A stretch of 64,000 nucleotides of DNA from Nyssa sinensis (Eukaryota; Streptophyta; Magnoliopsida; Cornales; Nyssaceae), in the NCBI GenBank assembly GCA_008638375.1, contig CM018038.1, forward strand, positions 16,390,515-16,454,514, written 5' to 3'. Under the pieces are notes generated by a model, which ran no database searches, was not told the DNA's origin, and was given only the letters and a program-made list of their open reading frames with translations. How positions within the stretch are numbered: the stretch's first letter is position 1; each line of letters starts with the position of its first letter. Position numbers and translations under genes: made by a program. Of the stretch, positions 23,837 through 34,744 are shown piece after piece.

Positions 23837-25065
23837 AAACATGTTTTACTTGATGAATTAGAAGAGAAAAGGACGTTGAGATGGATTACTGAAATAAGCC
23901 ATAAAATTAGAAGTGGGCTTGTGTAAGGTTTTGGTATTAGGACTTAGGAGAGAATATATGAGATGATTGATTGGGAGAATTTAAACATGTTCAAAGAAGA
24001 CAAATAAACACATGTAACCCTCACACATTAGTGACTGAAATTGATAGCTGAAGATTGTGTTGTCTTCCCCAATTGTAAAGAAAGTGGTAGATTTCCTGTC
24101 CAAGTCAGCATATAGATTCAACTTTTATGTTAATAAGAAAAATATTAGACCGTAATATATCAGGGCCACTTCATCTTATATTTTTTCATCTAATGTTCTA
24201 TTTAGATTTACTTGTATAAAAAAGTATAATATTCTCCTTAATTATGCTGTCAACTGTGCAGTAACAAGCAGCGTTACTTTTGCTCAAAATTGGCATTGGA
24301 TATGGTATAGGTACTCTGCAATTGAGTTGAACTTGTTTTTATTGGTCCCATAATCTTTGATTTTTGGACAAGTTGATTCATCTTTAGAAAGTGATAGACA
24401 TTTATTTTTTTTGTGTGTGTGTGTGTGTGTCCGCCCACAGCCTTAATATTAGATCATGTGAGTGAGCATGATATGCTTATGAATTATGCAGAGAAGATCA
24501 GAAGAATATTGATGAATCCACTGGTGTCAAAGGATGTTTAGAAGTAGGAGCAATCATTGTTATTTGATTGTTCCTGAAACATTTTCTTGCCTGGATATTA
24601 TAGAAATTGAGAATTCTATTTCATTTGATTTGTGGAATGGGATTGATGCCATTCACATTTTGGTGGCATGCATAAGTTACAAATCGACTCATCCTTTTGT
24701 TATGATTTGTCTCTCCCTATTTTTCACTTGCTAGGCTTATTGCTTTCAAGTATCATCTAGTACAACTATTGTCTTGCTAGAGTAACATCCTTTGAAGAAT
24801 TCTGGTGAACCCTAGATAAGCATGAATTTTACATCTACGGCACAAAACCTATCGTTGAAGTTCTGTTACAACCATGTATTTTCGTTAACTGAGGATGTTG
24901 AGGTGAGCTTTTATTTTTTATATTTTAATCATTTAGATTTTATTTTTGGTTGGTTGTTGATTCCTTTGTATGTTACATGGAAATCAATAATTTTGTTAGT
25001 TTTGCAAGGCTCCCCTGCCCCATGGGTTTTTTCTATTCAGACTATTTATTTGTTAGGAGGTCTTG
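23837..25065. other. Spacer with no recognised gene
   Basis: It contains a (TG)n tract near 24,412-24,430 and several short frames without recognisable domains. It lies between the LINE/SINE cluster and the decayed RCD1/SRO-related exons, so it may include unrecognisable intron or exon remains of that copy. Confidence 0.4.
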
Positions 25066-25282
25066 GCACGACAATTGCATGTCTTGAAGTGAGTTTTCCT
25101 GCTTGAGTTTATGATTCTTTTTCTTTCTTTTCTCTTTTCTTTTTTTTTGTGTGTTGGGGGGGGGGGGGGGGGGGGGGGCACGACAATTGCATGTCTTGAA
25201 GTGAGTTTTCCTGCTTGAGTTTATGATTCTTTTTCTTTCTTTTTTTTTTTTTGTGTGTTGGGGGGGAGGGGGGGGGGGGGGG
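25066..25282. repeat. Tandem duplication (about 112 bp) with two poly(G) tracts
   Basis: Unit 1 (25,066-25,177) and unit 2 (25,178-25,282) both start GCACGACAATTGCATGTC, pass through 'gagttttcctgcttgag', a pyrimidine tract and 'tgtgtgttg', and end in a G-run. The first run is about 23 consecutive G (25,156-25,178); the second is about the same length with an A and a T interrupting. The runs could form G-quadruplexes and are likely length-variable. Confidence 0.92.
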
Positions 25283-25972
25283 TGGGATTTAAGAAAAGTG
25301 CCTCGTTATCTCAAGTGCCATCCTTTTTGTTTTTTGCATTTGCTATTAGAATGCCACACATTCTTGTGGTACTTTGTGATAGCTTGTGATGGAAATTATG
25401 GTCAATGTTGCTTTTAAATGTGAACAATCCATTATAGGCTCACTTGTGCTTTTATTTCATCATTATTTAGAACTTTTAGGTAGTAAAAAATTCTTGTGAG
25501 CGGCAGCTGGCTTCTATAATTCCTGGGTCTGCTATTTCATTCAGTTCATGCTTTAACTTGGGATTTATTCATGCTTCCATTGCCCTGGTTAACCCATCAT
25601 GAGAATTTCAGGAATAAATATATCCCTACATATAACTAATTTGTTTCTGCTTGCAATTCGATTCATCTGAGTCTTCTATGTTGTTGGAGTCGTCTTAACT
25701 GGATTCTTATGCTAAATAACCTTGGGCTGCATTTTAGATGGTAAATAATGAAATAGAAAAGCTGAAAAAATAGTGAGAAATTAAAAAGTAGTTAGTCACA
25801 AGAATTAGTTAGTCAAAAGAAACAAAAAGGTATAGAAAGGGATTGCAGATTAATGCAAAAAGAGGAACAACTTTTGCTAGTCTTCGACTTGTTTGACAAC
25901 CATCAGGTAGTTTGTAATTCATTTGTAATTAGTTTGATTTATGAGTAACATTTCTCAGGTACTTATAAGTTC
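25283..25972. other. Spacer, no gene seen
   Basis: No frame with recognisable features and no repeat border. The end of the stretch (about 25,955) contains 'tttctcag', which resembles an intron acceptor just before the decayed RCD1/SRO-like exon. Confidence 0.4.
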
Positions 25973-26680
25973 AGTTGATGGTTGAGTAGTGTTCAAGTGC
26001 TATATGATCAAAGTTGGATGATAATGGCAAAATATCATGCATTATGCTCAATAATGTTGGGTACTTTAGAAAAAGTTGAAGCAGTGCGTACAGTTCCATT
26101 TCTCTCAAGTGATCTTGAACCTGCTGGTGTGGATGACCTTGAGAACACTTTATTTTATGTGAATAGCTAGTTATCCCTGGTGACATTGTGGGCTATAGAT
26201 CTTCAGGTTGTTTACTCACTAAAAGCTGTTGTTTTAGGTTGCATTTGATTTGAAAAATTATTTCCTCTCCAATAACCAGTTTTTCTACTATAAACCTTTG
26301 GCTAAATGGAGCCTGTGCACAATTGTGAACTGGATCTATTGTGTGTGAGATATGTTTTTTATAAAATAATTTTACACTTGGGAGAGTTCCCTTTCTAAGA
26401 AGTTAGGCCTTGAAACTTACACCATAGAAGGTAAAGTAGGTTGCTTCATCATATGAAGTCGAGTTTAATTCTTCTTATACAAGAATTTAAAAAAATATTT
26501 GGAAGTAAGAATTTCTGATATAATTAATTTCACTTTTCCATTTTTGTCAGAGGTTGGAAGGTGGACAAATATAAATCTCAACACCACTTGTGATCTTCTG
26601 CCGGGGGATGAAGGTTTCCAGAATTCCTGACGTCTATTGGCTGAGAATAAGGTGCTTTAAGGTTTTTATTTATTTATTTA
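25973..26680 (+). pseudogene. Decayed second RCD1/SRO-like copy (PARP-like and RST exon relics)
   Basis: The frame from about 26,020 reads 'KYHALCSIMLGTLEKVEA' and 'AGVDDLENTLFYV', matching 'KHVILCQVILGKCEKVEL' and 'TGVDDLTNPKWFVIW' in exon 2 of the gene at 17,592-19,788. It reaches a stop near 26,168. A second relic at about 26,551-26,660 follows a splice-like 'tttgtcag' and aligns by nucleotide with exon 4 of that gene through 'gggggatga' to 'ttggctgagaata.ggt', including the stop and the first bases after it. There is no WWE exon nearby. It is best read as a truncated, non-functional duplicate. Confidence 0.72.
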
Positions 26681-27639
26681 TTTCGGAATTGTTTAGAACT
26701 ATTCTTTTCATGGTTATCTGTTTGACATGGCCGGATGCAACTTGACTCATGACATTAATCAGTGAGAAAATGGTTGACCATATGACACGAGATTTAATGA
26801 TTTAACATTTTATTAGATTACCCTCAATATCTTACCTCCTTACTAACATTTTTTTTGGATTGGTAACACTTACCTCCTTACTAACTAATCACAATAAATC
26901 TAGAACTAATGCTAAATTGTATCATAATCATATACAATTGGAGTAACTCCATAGGAAGTTAGAAGACTAGTTCACACTGTTTTGGATATTTGATCCTCCC
27001 TATGGATGAGAAATCAAAGCGAAAGAATAATCTTTCTTTTTACTTGTGGATAGTAGTCATTTGCATCATTTGTTGATGCTTTTGTAGAGTTTTTGGGAGA
27101 TATGAGGCTTGATTTTTTGTTTAAGTTGTCTCTTTGTATATGGATTCGACCTCTTTGGGCAGTCTTCAATGAAAATTTATTTATCAACAAAGAAGAAGAC
27201 AGAAACAGGCCTCCAGAAATATGAAGAGGACAAAATTTTTGAAATTTTTGAAAACAAAAAAACGTGAATATAATGACAGAAAATACTTTTGGTAGGTGAT
27301 TTTTAAAAACTAGTTTCATTTTTTTTAATTTTAAAAAACAGACCATTTTAGGAAACTATCAAAATTAGTTCTCGTGTTTTCAAATAGTCGAGCTTATTAA
27401 AAAATTAAAACGACTTGAAAACTTGTGTATTTTCAAAATTCTCATAGTTTTTATTCTCAAAAATACAAAAAACAAAAGGTAAAAATGATGAAAATGAAAA
27501 TGTATCCAAATGGGCAGTTTTTCTTCAGTCATTACTTTAGGTTTTACTAAATTAATGTACTATTGTGAAGAGTAGCCTTTGCTTTGGCAATTGTCCCATC
27601 TGTTACTTCTAGCCATATCTTGGAGAAGTTAACTCCCGC
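26681..27639. other. Spacer, no gene seen
   Basis: AT-rich, with T- and A-runs and no recognisable coding or repeat structure until reverse transcriptase fragments begin near 27,640. Confidence 0.45.
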
Positions 27640-28745
27640 AATATATTGGTAGATTATTAGTTGGTAACCTATTAAAAAGACTTGTGGAAAGACATAGAGC
27701 AAAGAAGAAAAATCTCCCATATGGTGTTTATCGATTTAGAGAAAGCTTATGATAGAGTCTATTGAGATCTAATATGGCGGGTTTTAGAAAAGAAAATAGT
27801 TACAAAATAATATATTGAAACGATAAAAAATATGTATGATGGATTATGACTATCGTAAGAAAAACTATTTGAGAAACAAGTGAATTTCTAATCACAAAAG
27901 GCCTACATTAGGGGCCAACTTTAATTCTTTATTGTTTTGCTTTAATAATGGATAAGCTAACTGAACACATACAAGATAAAGTTTCATGATGTGTGTTTTT
28001 TGTTGATGATATTGATTTAATTGAAGAGAGAAATATTTAATTAACGGTTTGAAGGCTTTAGAATTATAAGGGTTCAAGATAAGTAGGATGAAAACTGTAT
28101 ATTTTGAGTGTGATTTTAATAAAACTAGGAACACAAACGAGGTTGTAGTGAAAAATTTCGATATCTAAGTTTACTTATTCATTAAGAGGGAGAAATTGGA
28201 GTTGTGTTATTCATATAATTAAAGTGGCATAGGTTAAGTGGAGAAGTACGACTGATGTATTGTGTGATCAACATGTATCTTTAAAATTGAAAGGTAAATT
28301 CTATAGAACAACTGTTAGACTAGCGATGTTGTATGAAACAAAATGTTTTCAGTTAAGAAATAACATGTTAATAAAATAAGTGTATCTGAAATGAGGATGT
28401 TGATATAAATGTACGATAAGACAAAAACATATAAAATTAAAAACGAACACATTCATGAGATGTTAAGAGTAGGACACATGGGAGATAAAATGAGAGAAAA
28501 CTGATTAAGGTGGTATGGTCATGTACAACGAAGACCATTTAATCCACTAGTAAAGAATAGTGACATGGTTCATATGGAAGACCATGATAGGGGGAGGGGC
28601 GACTGAAATTAACTTTGGTTGAAATAGTTAAAAAAAGATATGATAATGTGTGGTATAACTGTGGGAATGGTCTTAAATAAATTAGAATAATGAGACAAGA
28701 TTCATGTAGCCGACCCCAAATAATTGGGATCAGGCTTTGTTAAGT
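27640..28745 (+). mobile_element. RTE-type LINE remnant 1
   Basis: Decayed reverse transcriptase is visible from about 27,700: 'KKNLPYGV' in one frame and 'VFIDLEKAYDRVY' in another (the conserved A region). A 'FVDDIDLIE'-like segment lies near 28,000 (the catalytic box), and 'KLKGKFYRTTVRLAMLY' near 28,290. The 3' end reads 'gtagccgaccccaaataattgggatcaggctttgtt', split here by many stops upstream; this is the usual 3' end of plant RTE LINEs. Frames are broken throughout. Confidence 0.8.
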
Positions 28746-29410
28746 TGAGGAACACAAACGAGGTTATGGTGAAGATTGAAAATCAAAAGATAATAAAAAG
28801 TGAAATATTTCATCATCCAAATTCATTTATCCATTAGGAAGTAGACATTAGAGATGATGTTAATCGTAGAATTAAAGGAGTATAAATTACGTGGAGAAAT
28901 GTGTTTGGCGTAGTGTGTGATCGACGTATACCTTAAAATTTAAAAGGTAAATTCTATACAAGAGTTATCAGAGATTGGCGATATTGTATGAAACATAATG
29001 TTGAGTAGTTAAAAAAACAAGATATTAATAAATTGAATGTAGATGAAATGAGGATGTTGAGATGAATGTGTGGTAAAATAAGAAAAGATAAAATTAAAAA
29101 TGAACATATTTATGAGATGGTAGGAGTATCACCTATAAGAGATAAAATGAGAGAAAACAGGTTAAGGTGGTATGGCGATGTACAATGAAAACTACTAAAT
29201 GGACCAATAGAAAAGAGTGACATGGTTTGTATTAAGGGTTAGGTTAAGGGGCAGGGGCGAACAAAATTAACTTTGGTAGAGATAGCAAAGAAAGATGTGA
29301 TATTGTGTGGTCTAACTGAGGAAATGGTTTTAAATAGAGTAGAATGGCGAGACAAGATTCATGTAGTTGACTCCAAATAATTGGGATAAGACTTTGTTGA
29401 GCTGAGTTGA
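28746..29410 (+). mobile_element. RTE-type LINE remnant 2 (3' portion)
   Basis: This repeats the 3' half of the preceding element in the same orientation. 'gaacacaaacgaggtt' at 28,750 equals the segment near 28,130, 'ggtaaattctata' recurs, and the piece ends near 29,405 with 'ttgactccaaataattggg' and 'gactttgttgagctgag'. The two copies abut almost directly. Many stops make it non-coding. Confidence 0.78.
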
Positions 29411-30882
29411 GAATATAAGTTAGTATACTAAAACAATTGTGTAGATTGATTACTAGATACACCTAAAAGTCTCGATCCATTAATTTACACGCATGCATTT
29501 GGGCTAGGTAATTCATGGTTTTTAGAAATACAATGAAGTTGTCCATGGCATCTGTCAGGTGCTGCAATTGAAACTCTGCATCATAGCAGAAATCCAGCTT
29601 TTTTTTTCCGTGCAAGAACAGATGACAACATGATCCTAGATTCAAATTTTCAGCTGAATCATAGTATGATGAAAATAGGGCTGCATTATTTCTTCTTTGA
29701 AATTTTAGTTACATGGTTGAATTCTGTTTTTTTTGTTCTTTGTTTTCAGTAAACAAGGTGATAAGACTAGAAAAAAACTGCAAATCCTCTTTCCAGGGAT
29801 GTTGGTCTTGCATCTGTTGAGCAGCAACAAGCATTTGGTCTTCAAAACATAATGACATAAAAGAAATGCAGCCAGAACCTGCTAAGATATCCGCAATTAA
29901 TGGGTCCCCTTGTGCTGAGTTTGTAGGAACCTTCATTTTGGTTGAAGAGGAACCCGTGATTCAGAACCATTTGAAAGATTGAAGGTGCAGCAGTACAATC
30001 CAACCACATCTTCCAGCACACTAATTAAAGAGGGGGTGGGGGAATGCTCCAAGGGATATTGGACTGATGCAGTGGAGAACGCGTACAGTTAATACTAATC
30101 CGGATATGAAGATCAGAGAAGCTCGGGTGTCCGGAGGAGTTGCTGACCTAGACCGGATCTCTGCTGCAGCAGGGCAGTCACGAGCTCTCCAGGGTATATG
30201 CTCTGAACTTGCGTGATTGATTTATTATGAGTGCTATTCCTTCTGCTCGTAGCAATGGATGTATAAATACACAAATCTTTGCAGATTTTATTTTGCCCTG
30301 GTAGTATTACTTCCAACGAAGTGGACTCATATAAAGTTGGCAGTTTCATCTTATTCTTCTTCAGAAGTTTGGTGTACTTCGTTTTTTACATTTCATTTTT
30401 TGATGGTTGGTTGGTATTGTTGAGCTTGTTTTTTGGTTGCTTGCAACTTGTAAATTGCAACCAAATCTTTACAAGTGCTGAAGTTCAGAGTTTGCATGTT
30501 ATCATCCAATCTAGTGATGACAATTTGTCCCGCCTCGCCCTCAAGGATTTGGGAAGGAAATAAATGTGGTGGGGGGTGAGAATGAGGAAAGATATTAAAA
30601 TGCGACACGATTTCGAGGCCGGGATGAGGAATGTACTCCTGCCCCTGGATATGGTTACATGAATGCAGAGAAACCTCATAGGAGGTGTAATATGGTTACA
30701 TGAATGAAAGCTGGACAGTATATATACGAGGCAGAGGGAAGGAACAAATCAATCATCATCGAGAATTTAATGAAATTATACATACTTACTATGATACTGT
30801 AAATGGAGCATAACAATAAGAAAATAAAACTTGAAAGATGGAAGCCCTGTGAATTTGAGAGTCTGGTCTGTTTTTGACGATT
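29411..30882. other. Spacer with unrecognised exon-like stretches
   Basis: Two plus-strand stretches look exon-like but match nothing I recognise. About 29,860-29,982 reads 'EMQPEPAKISAINGSPCAEF' and continues to a stop. About 30,079-30,192 reads 'VNTNPDMKIREARVSG', then 'AGQSRALQ', ending at a splice-donor-like 'ccagggtatat'. They could be remnants of one decayed gene. The minus-strand frame at 29,463-29,645 overlaps no recognisable feature. A G-rich patch near 30,010-30,025 and 30,565-30,580 has no assigned role. Confidence 0.3.
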
Positions 30883-33283
30883 TCATTTCTTATAGTTCAC
30901 ATTATGACTTGCTTGTGATGTTCTTCCATCTTCCAGAAGCACATGCGGATCAATATAAGGAGGAGTTGCCATTGGTGCTTTGCTTGCTTCATGGATAAAA
31001 CTTGCCCCAAAATACTGCAATCCACCAACATTGAATAGTCAGTCATTCTGTTATACAAAAACATAAATAAATATAGATGTCTCACCTTATAAGTTACAAC
31101 CCATCTTTTCACAGGAGGTGATACCAACTAGTAGGTAGGTCTCATGAATGGTGGATCTTACTTTTGTGAGATGGTGGGAGTCTTGAGATAATTGAGATGG
31201 AATGTTTATCATTGTTAGTATACAGTAAAATAACTCTAGAATAATATTTTATGTCCTATCACTTATAACTTACCTTCTCACCAGGGATGAGACTCACTAT
31301 CAGGGGCGGCTCAACACATTTAGAGGCTTAAAGAAAAATTATAAAATGAGACTTTTTTATTTATTAAGATTTTATAAATTTTTTATTTAAAATTTATTTT
31401 TCTAGATTTTTGATGTGTAAAATTACTAATTAAATTCTTATAATGAATTTCTTCTAATATTTCTTTTTCAATTGATAGTATTGCCAATCTACTTAATCTT
31501 TCTTGAGACATTGTAAATCTTAAGTAAGATTTTATTAATTTTAGTTTTGAAAAACTTCTTTCCGCAGAAGCAACAGTTACGGGAATTGTTAACATTATTC
31601 AATAAGCAATATATGCATTTGGAAAAGAATCAAATATTTTTATATGATTGAGTGTGTCGATTGGAATATTATTTTCTATTTGTATAACTTCTTTTAAAAC
31701 TTTCAATTCTGAAAATAAATCTAAACCATCAATATCTGAGTAATTATTATATTTTAAGGAACATTCAAAATTAAGACAATGTTCTTTTAAACTATCATTA
31801 TCTAGTGACTTCAATTTTTTACCACTAAAAAGAAAATCAAAAATATTTTCATATATTTTAAATTGTTCAAATCTACTTTGAAGTGAAAAAATTGCTTGAT
31901 CTATTATGTATATAAAATAATTAATTCAGAAAATATAGCAGGTCGCAGAGTAATTTTCAAAAAATATAGCAGGTTGTTAGGTTGCAGAGTTCTTTCTAGA
32001 CTTAAAGAAAGAATTTTATAAATAAAAAATAAGAACGTTAATTATTGAAAAAAGTAAAATGAGATAAACGAGAAGATAATAAATATTATCAAAAAGTAGT
32101 TATTAGGTGATAGTTGTATAATAAAAGAGAGAAATTAAGAAGACGAAAAGATTTATTTAATTTTTTATAATAAATATTTTTTTTAAATATAAAAAAAATT
32201 ATGAGGCTTAAACAATTGGGGGCCTAAAAAATTGGGGCCTAAAGCCAGGGCTTCACTGGCCTTATCCTCCAGCCGGCCTGCTCACTATCTATGGGATCCA
32301 CCGGTGAATCCCACCCTATTTACGATTCAACTAGATGATTTCAATTCAGGTGACGGATTACAGTAAAAACAACTTTATCGTTGCAGTAAGGCTCAACTTT
32401 AATTCAAAATTTGGAATGGGACAGAAAACAGAACAGAAAGCTAAGAAAGGAGGGGAGCTTACAAGGTAGAGAGCAGACAAGAGTGCCACTATTGTGAGAA
32501 CAAGAGGCCAAAATGAAATGAAGAATGTCCCTCCAATTGTTAGCAGCAGTTTAGCCCTGGGAATTAAACCCTGCATTATAAACTACTAGTCACTCTCTTA
32601 TACAAGAAAGATCAGCAAATCCACCTTCACTAATTGAACCTCCTCATAATCACATACATTATCAGACAAAAATTGATTAACTAAGCATGGCAATTATCAT
32701 GCATAGACAAATTGATTACCTGAGCATGGCAATTATCATGCATAATACTCTTTAACTATTAAAAATGTGAAAAAATATTTATTAATTTCGGTGCAAATTA
32801 GTGTTGAACACAAGCAAAGATTACAGCATTGGTCCAGTTGCAATGCACGGAATGAATGAATACTTTTTATTGGAGTTGCATATGGAACCCATAACTAAAA
32901 CCGGAACCGACCCAACCTTGGACGGCTAAAAAAAACAGAGAATGGAGTGATTCAACCTCAAGTCCTTCACTGTTCAATGCCATTGAACGCTCCCTTTGAC
33001 TAGACAAGCTTTTGTCAATGTCAGTGCTTGTTGAGCCTAGATTTTCTTTTGAAAGTTCACTGTTATCTTCTTTTAATTTCATATTTTCATCTAAACTGAG
33101 CATACTTCTATTGTTGTCATCAAGCATTGAGGTCGGAGACATGCCTCTTCTTTCCATTTCCTTCGTGAACAGCGACTCTGGAGGTTCTTCACCTACAAAA
33201 CAAAAACTATCAAATGATTGCAGCGGAAACTGATCTAAACTCGAGTAAATGAAAACACATAATCAAATTGAACCACAAAAGTG

Positions 33284-33319
<36 letters not shown>

Positions 33320-33627
33320 TGATTAGTTTCAGATAGTTCTGAATTTGTATGCTAACATCTCTTTGAACATTCTGTAAATCTCGTTGACACTGAATACAAA
33401 TTAAGAAAACGCTGAGAAAAGGGAGGAAGAGAGCTTATACCACTACTTTCCTGGTGGCCTTCTTGATGTCTACAACAAACCTTAAAAGCAACCACTGAGC
33501 ACCGACGACGAGTCTGCAACTTCAAAGCCTTCACTGCGGTGGCCGGAGAATCATAATTTAACCGGAAGAAACTCAAACTCTGGAAAGAATCAGATCGAAA
33601 TTTCAAATAAGATTGAGGAAGCGCCAT
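30883..33627 (-). CDS. Plastid-targeted one-helix membrane protein, unknown function (4 exons, 220 aa)
   Basis: The exons (minus strand) are 33,627-33,441, 33,192-32,957, 32,570-32,463 and 31,014-30,883. All junctions are GT...AG and the phases join into one open frame of 220 codons plus TGA. Residues 1-62 ([18 protein letters not shown]...) are rich in S, R and K with few acidic residues, typical of a chloroplast transit peptide. Residues 63-141 are polar and charged with many S, E, N and K. Exon 3 (residues 142-177) is one strongly hydrophobic segment, '[20 protein letters not shown]' and on to 'LSALYL', likely a membrane helix. The C-terminus contains '[14 protein letters not shown]', which looks conserved. 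I do not recognise the family. Targeting and topology are inference. The ATG is supported by the good exon 1 and by the transit-like composition following it. The last intron is 1,448 bp because of a 980-bp hAT insertion. Confidence 0.8.
31301..32280 (-). mobile_element. hAT transposon remnant (980 bp) in an intron
   Basis: The ends are CAGGGGCGGCTC at 31,301 and, in reverse complement from 32,280, CAGGCCGGCTGG. An exact 8-bp duplication, CTCACTAT, flanks it (31,293-31,300 and 32,281-32,288). The interior carries the C-terminal part of a transposase on the minus strand. It lies in the last intron of the 220-residue protein gene, in the same orientation. Its length is far below an autonomous hAT element, so it is an internally deleted, non-autonomous derivative. 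Confidence 0.93.
31383..31850 (-). pseudogene. hAT transposase C-terminal fragment
   Basis: The minus-strand frame reads '[14 protein letters not shown]', a stop, then '[20 protein letters not shown]' and '[18 protein letters not shown]' followed by 'LSIEKEIL'. This is the hAT dimerisation region of the large plant TTF/MYM-type transposase group. The in-frame stop at about 31,596-31,598 and the missing N-terminal zinc finger and catalytic core show it cannot function. Confidence 0.88.
33289..33317. repeat. (AT)n microsatellite in intron 1 of the 220-aa protein gene
   Basis: About 14 AT units in the first intron of the minus-strand gene. Confidence 0.9.
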
Positions 33628-34185
33628 TTTAATTTTTTTACCTCTCTCGCAATAGACGATCAAACGATCTATAAGTGCATCACGGAATGCAAGTGAGAAG
33701 CGATCCAAGTCGTGAAGGCAAAGCAAACAATTATTGAAGATTTCCAATACAAATTTTTGTCTTGGACTGTTTGAGGCGTGTCTTATTAAAAATATGTTTT
33801 TGTCTTTAATCGAATTTAGTCTGTTTTTGTGATGTTTGCTCATTGCCGTCCACTTCCAGTTATATATTTTCTCCAAACAAAGATAACTGACAGAATCAAA
33901 CACTAGATAGTATTTAAATCTGCCCATAGTCTGATGATTATTGCCTTTAATCCTTGCTTCAAAGTGATAAAATGGATTTGGTTTGGGCCGGGCTAGACAC
34001 AACACAATTGAGGATGACACGGCGCAGTTCTCATGTGGGCTGAGCCAGGACGACACAAACCTGCTTAGAAGCCCAAGTACGCCATAAATAGGCACGACCT
34101 GTTCGCCATAGCCCATTAATTTAGCATACGTAATATATGCATTAATTATATACATAACAATTAATACATAATTAAATTATAGTAT
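33628..34185 (-). promoter_or_regulatory. 5' flank of the 220-aa protein gene
   Basis: The reading frame of exon 1 stays open upstream as far as about 34,155, but nothing in that extension resembles a protein family, and the ATG at 33,627 starts a convincing transit peptide. The region is taken as 5' untranslated sequence and promoter. The part near 33,970-34,110 (gggccgggctagacacaac and following) resembles a dispersed GC-richer repeat also seen near 42,780-42,950. Confidence 0.4.
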
Positions 34186-34188
34186 ATA

Positions 34189-34358
34189 TTATCAATAATG
34201 ATAGACATTTCACTTCAATTGTTCTACTTTTGTAGCCCACTCTTTCACAATGATGAGACCTATCATCCATGGGACCCACCTGTGGGTCTTATCCCTTGTG
34301 AGATGTTAGGTTACCAGATTGAACAATTAAAGTAGAATGTCTATCTTTATAGATACGC
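34189..34358. mobile_element. Small hairpin MITE (about 170 bp)
   Basis: The left arm 'tgatagacatttcacttcaa' (34,199 onward) pairs with the right arm ending at 34,346, whose reverse complement begins 'agatagacattctacttta'; about 22 of 26 positions agree. The loop carries 'catgggacccacctgtgggt'. A related right half is at about 31,130-31,236, and related central sequence flanks the hAT insertion on both sides (about 31,270-31,300 and 32,289-32,320). The family is unassigned. Confidence 0.6.
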
Positions 34359-34394
34359 TATACATTAATTATGTTTGTAAATATATACATTAAT

Positions 34395-34471
34395 TGGCCA
34401 CTTATGTCCTCTTTCAAAAGGAAGGTCGTGAGTTGAAATCTTACTTTTCCAAGGGGATGTGAGCATTATTT
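34395..34471 (+). mobile_element. SINE-like element, left part (continues at 42,466)
   Basis: The stretch has a B-box-like 'gtgagttgaaatcttac', then 'aaggggatgtgagcattatt'. Skipping the copia element, it continues at 42,466 with 'ccctccaaccataggttggg' and ends near 42,643 with 'ttgattgtaatacctcattg', 'tttctat' and an A-run. Order and A-tail fit a tRNA-type SINE. The A box is weak. Confidence 0.5.
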
Positions 34472-34589
34472 TGATTAGAAACAAAGGAGAGAGGAAAGAG
34501 GAGAAAGAGGGAGAGAAATAACTAATCCACCAATTCATTATTCTGTTTTTCATGAAAATTACAACCTATTGGCTATCTATCTATCTATA

Positions 34590-34632
<43 letters not shown>

Positions 34633-34744
34633 GACTAACTAACTAACTATTATACAGCTGTACAGAGAACTAACTTTAACTAACTTTAGTTACATCTGAC
34701 ACTAACTTTAACTAATTTAGTTACAACTAACTACTTCTTTAACA
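34472..34744 (-). repeat. 3' LTR of the minus-strand copia element
   Basis: 273 bp, TG...CA ends on the minus strand, with a (CTAT)n/(AT)n tract at about 34,575-34,628. It pairs with 42,197-42,460. The final stop codon of pol (TGT TAA) uses the first six bases of this LTR. Confidence 0.93.

Noticed and set aside
33628..34155. N-terminal extension of exon 1 of the plastid-type protein
   Set aside because: The frame is open but the extension shows no protein-like conservation, and the internal ATG at 33,627 starts a typical transit peptide.
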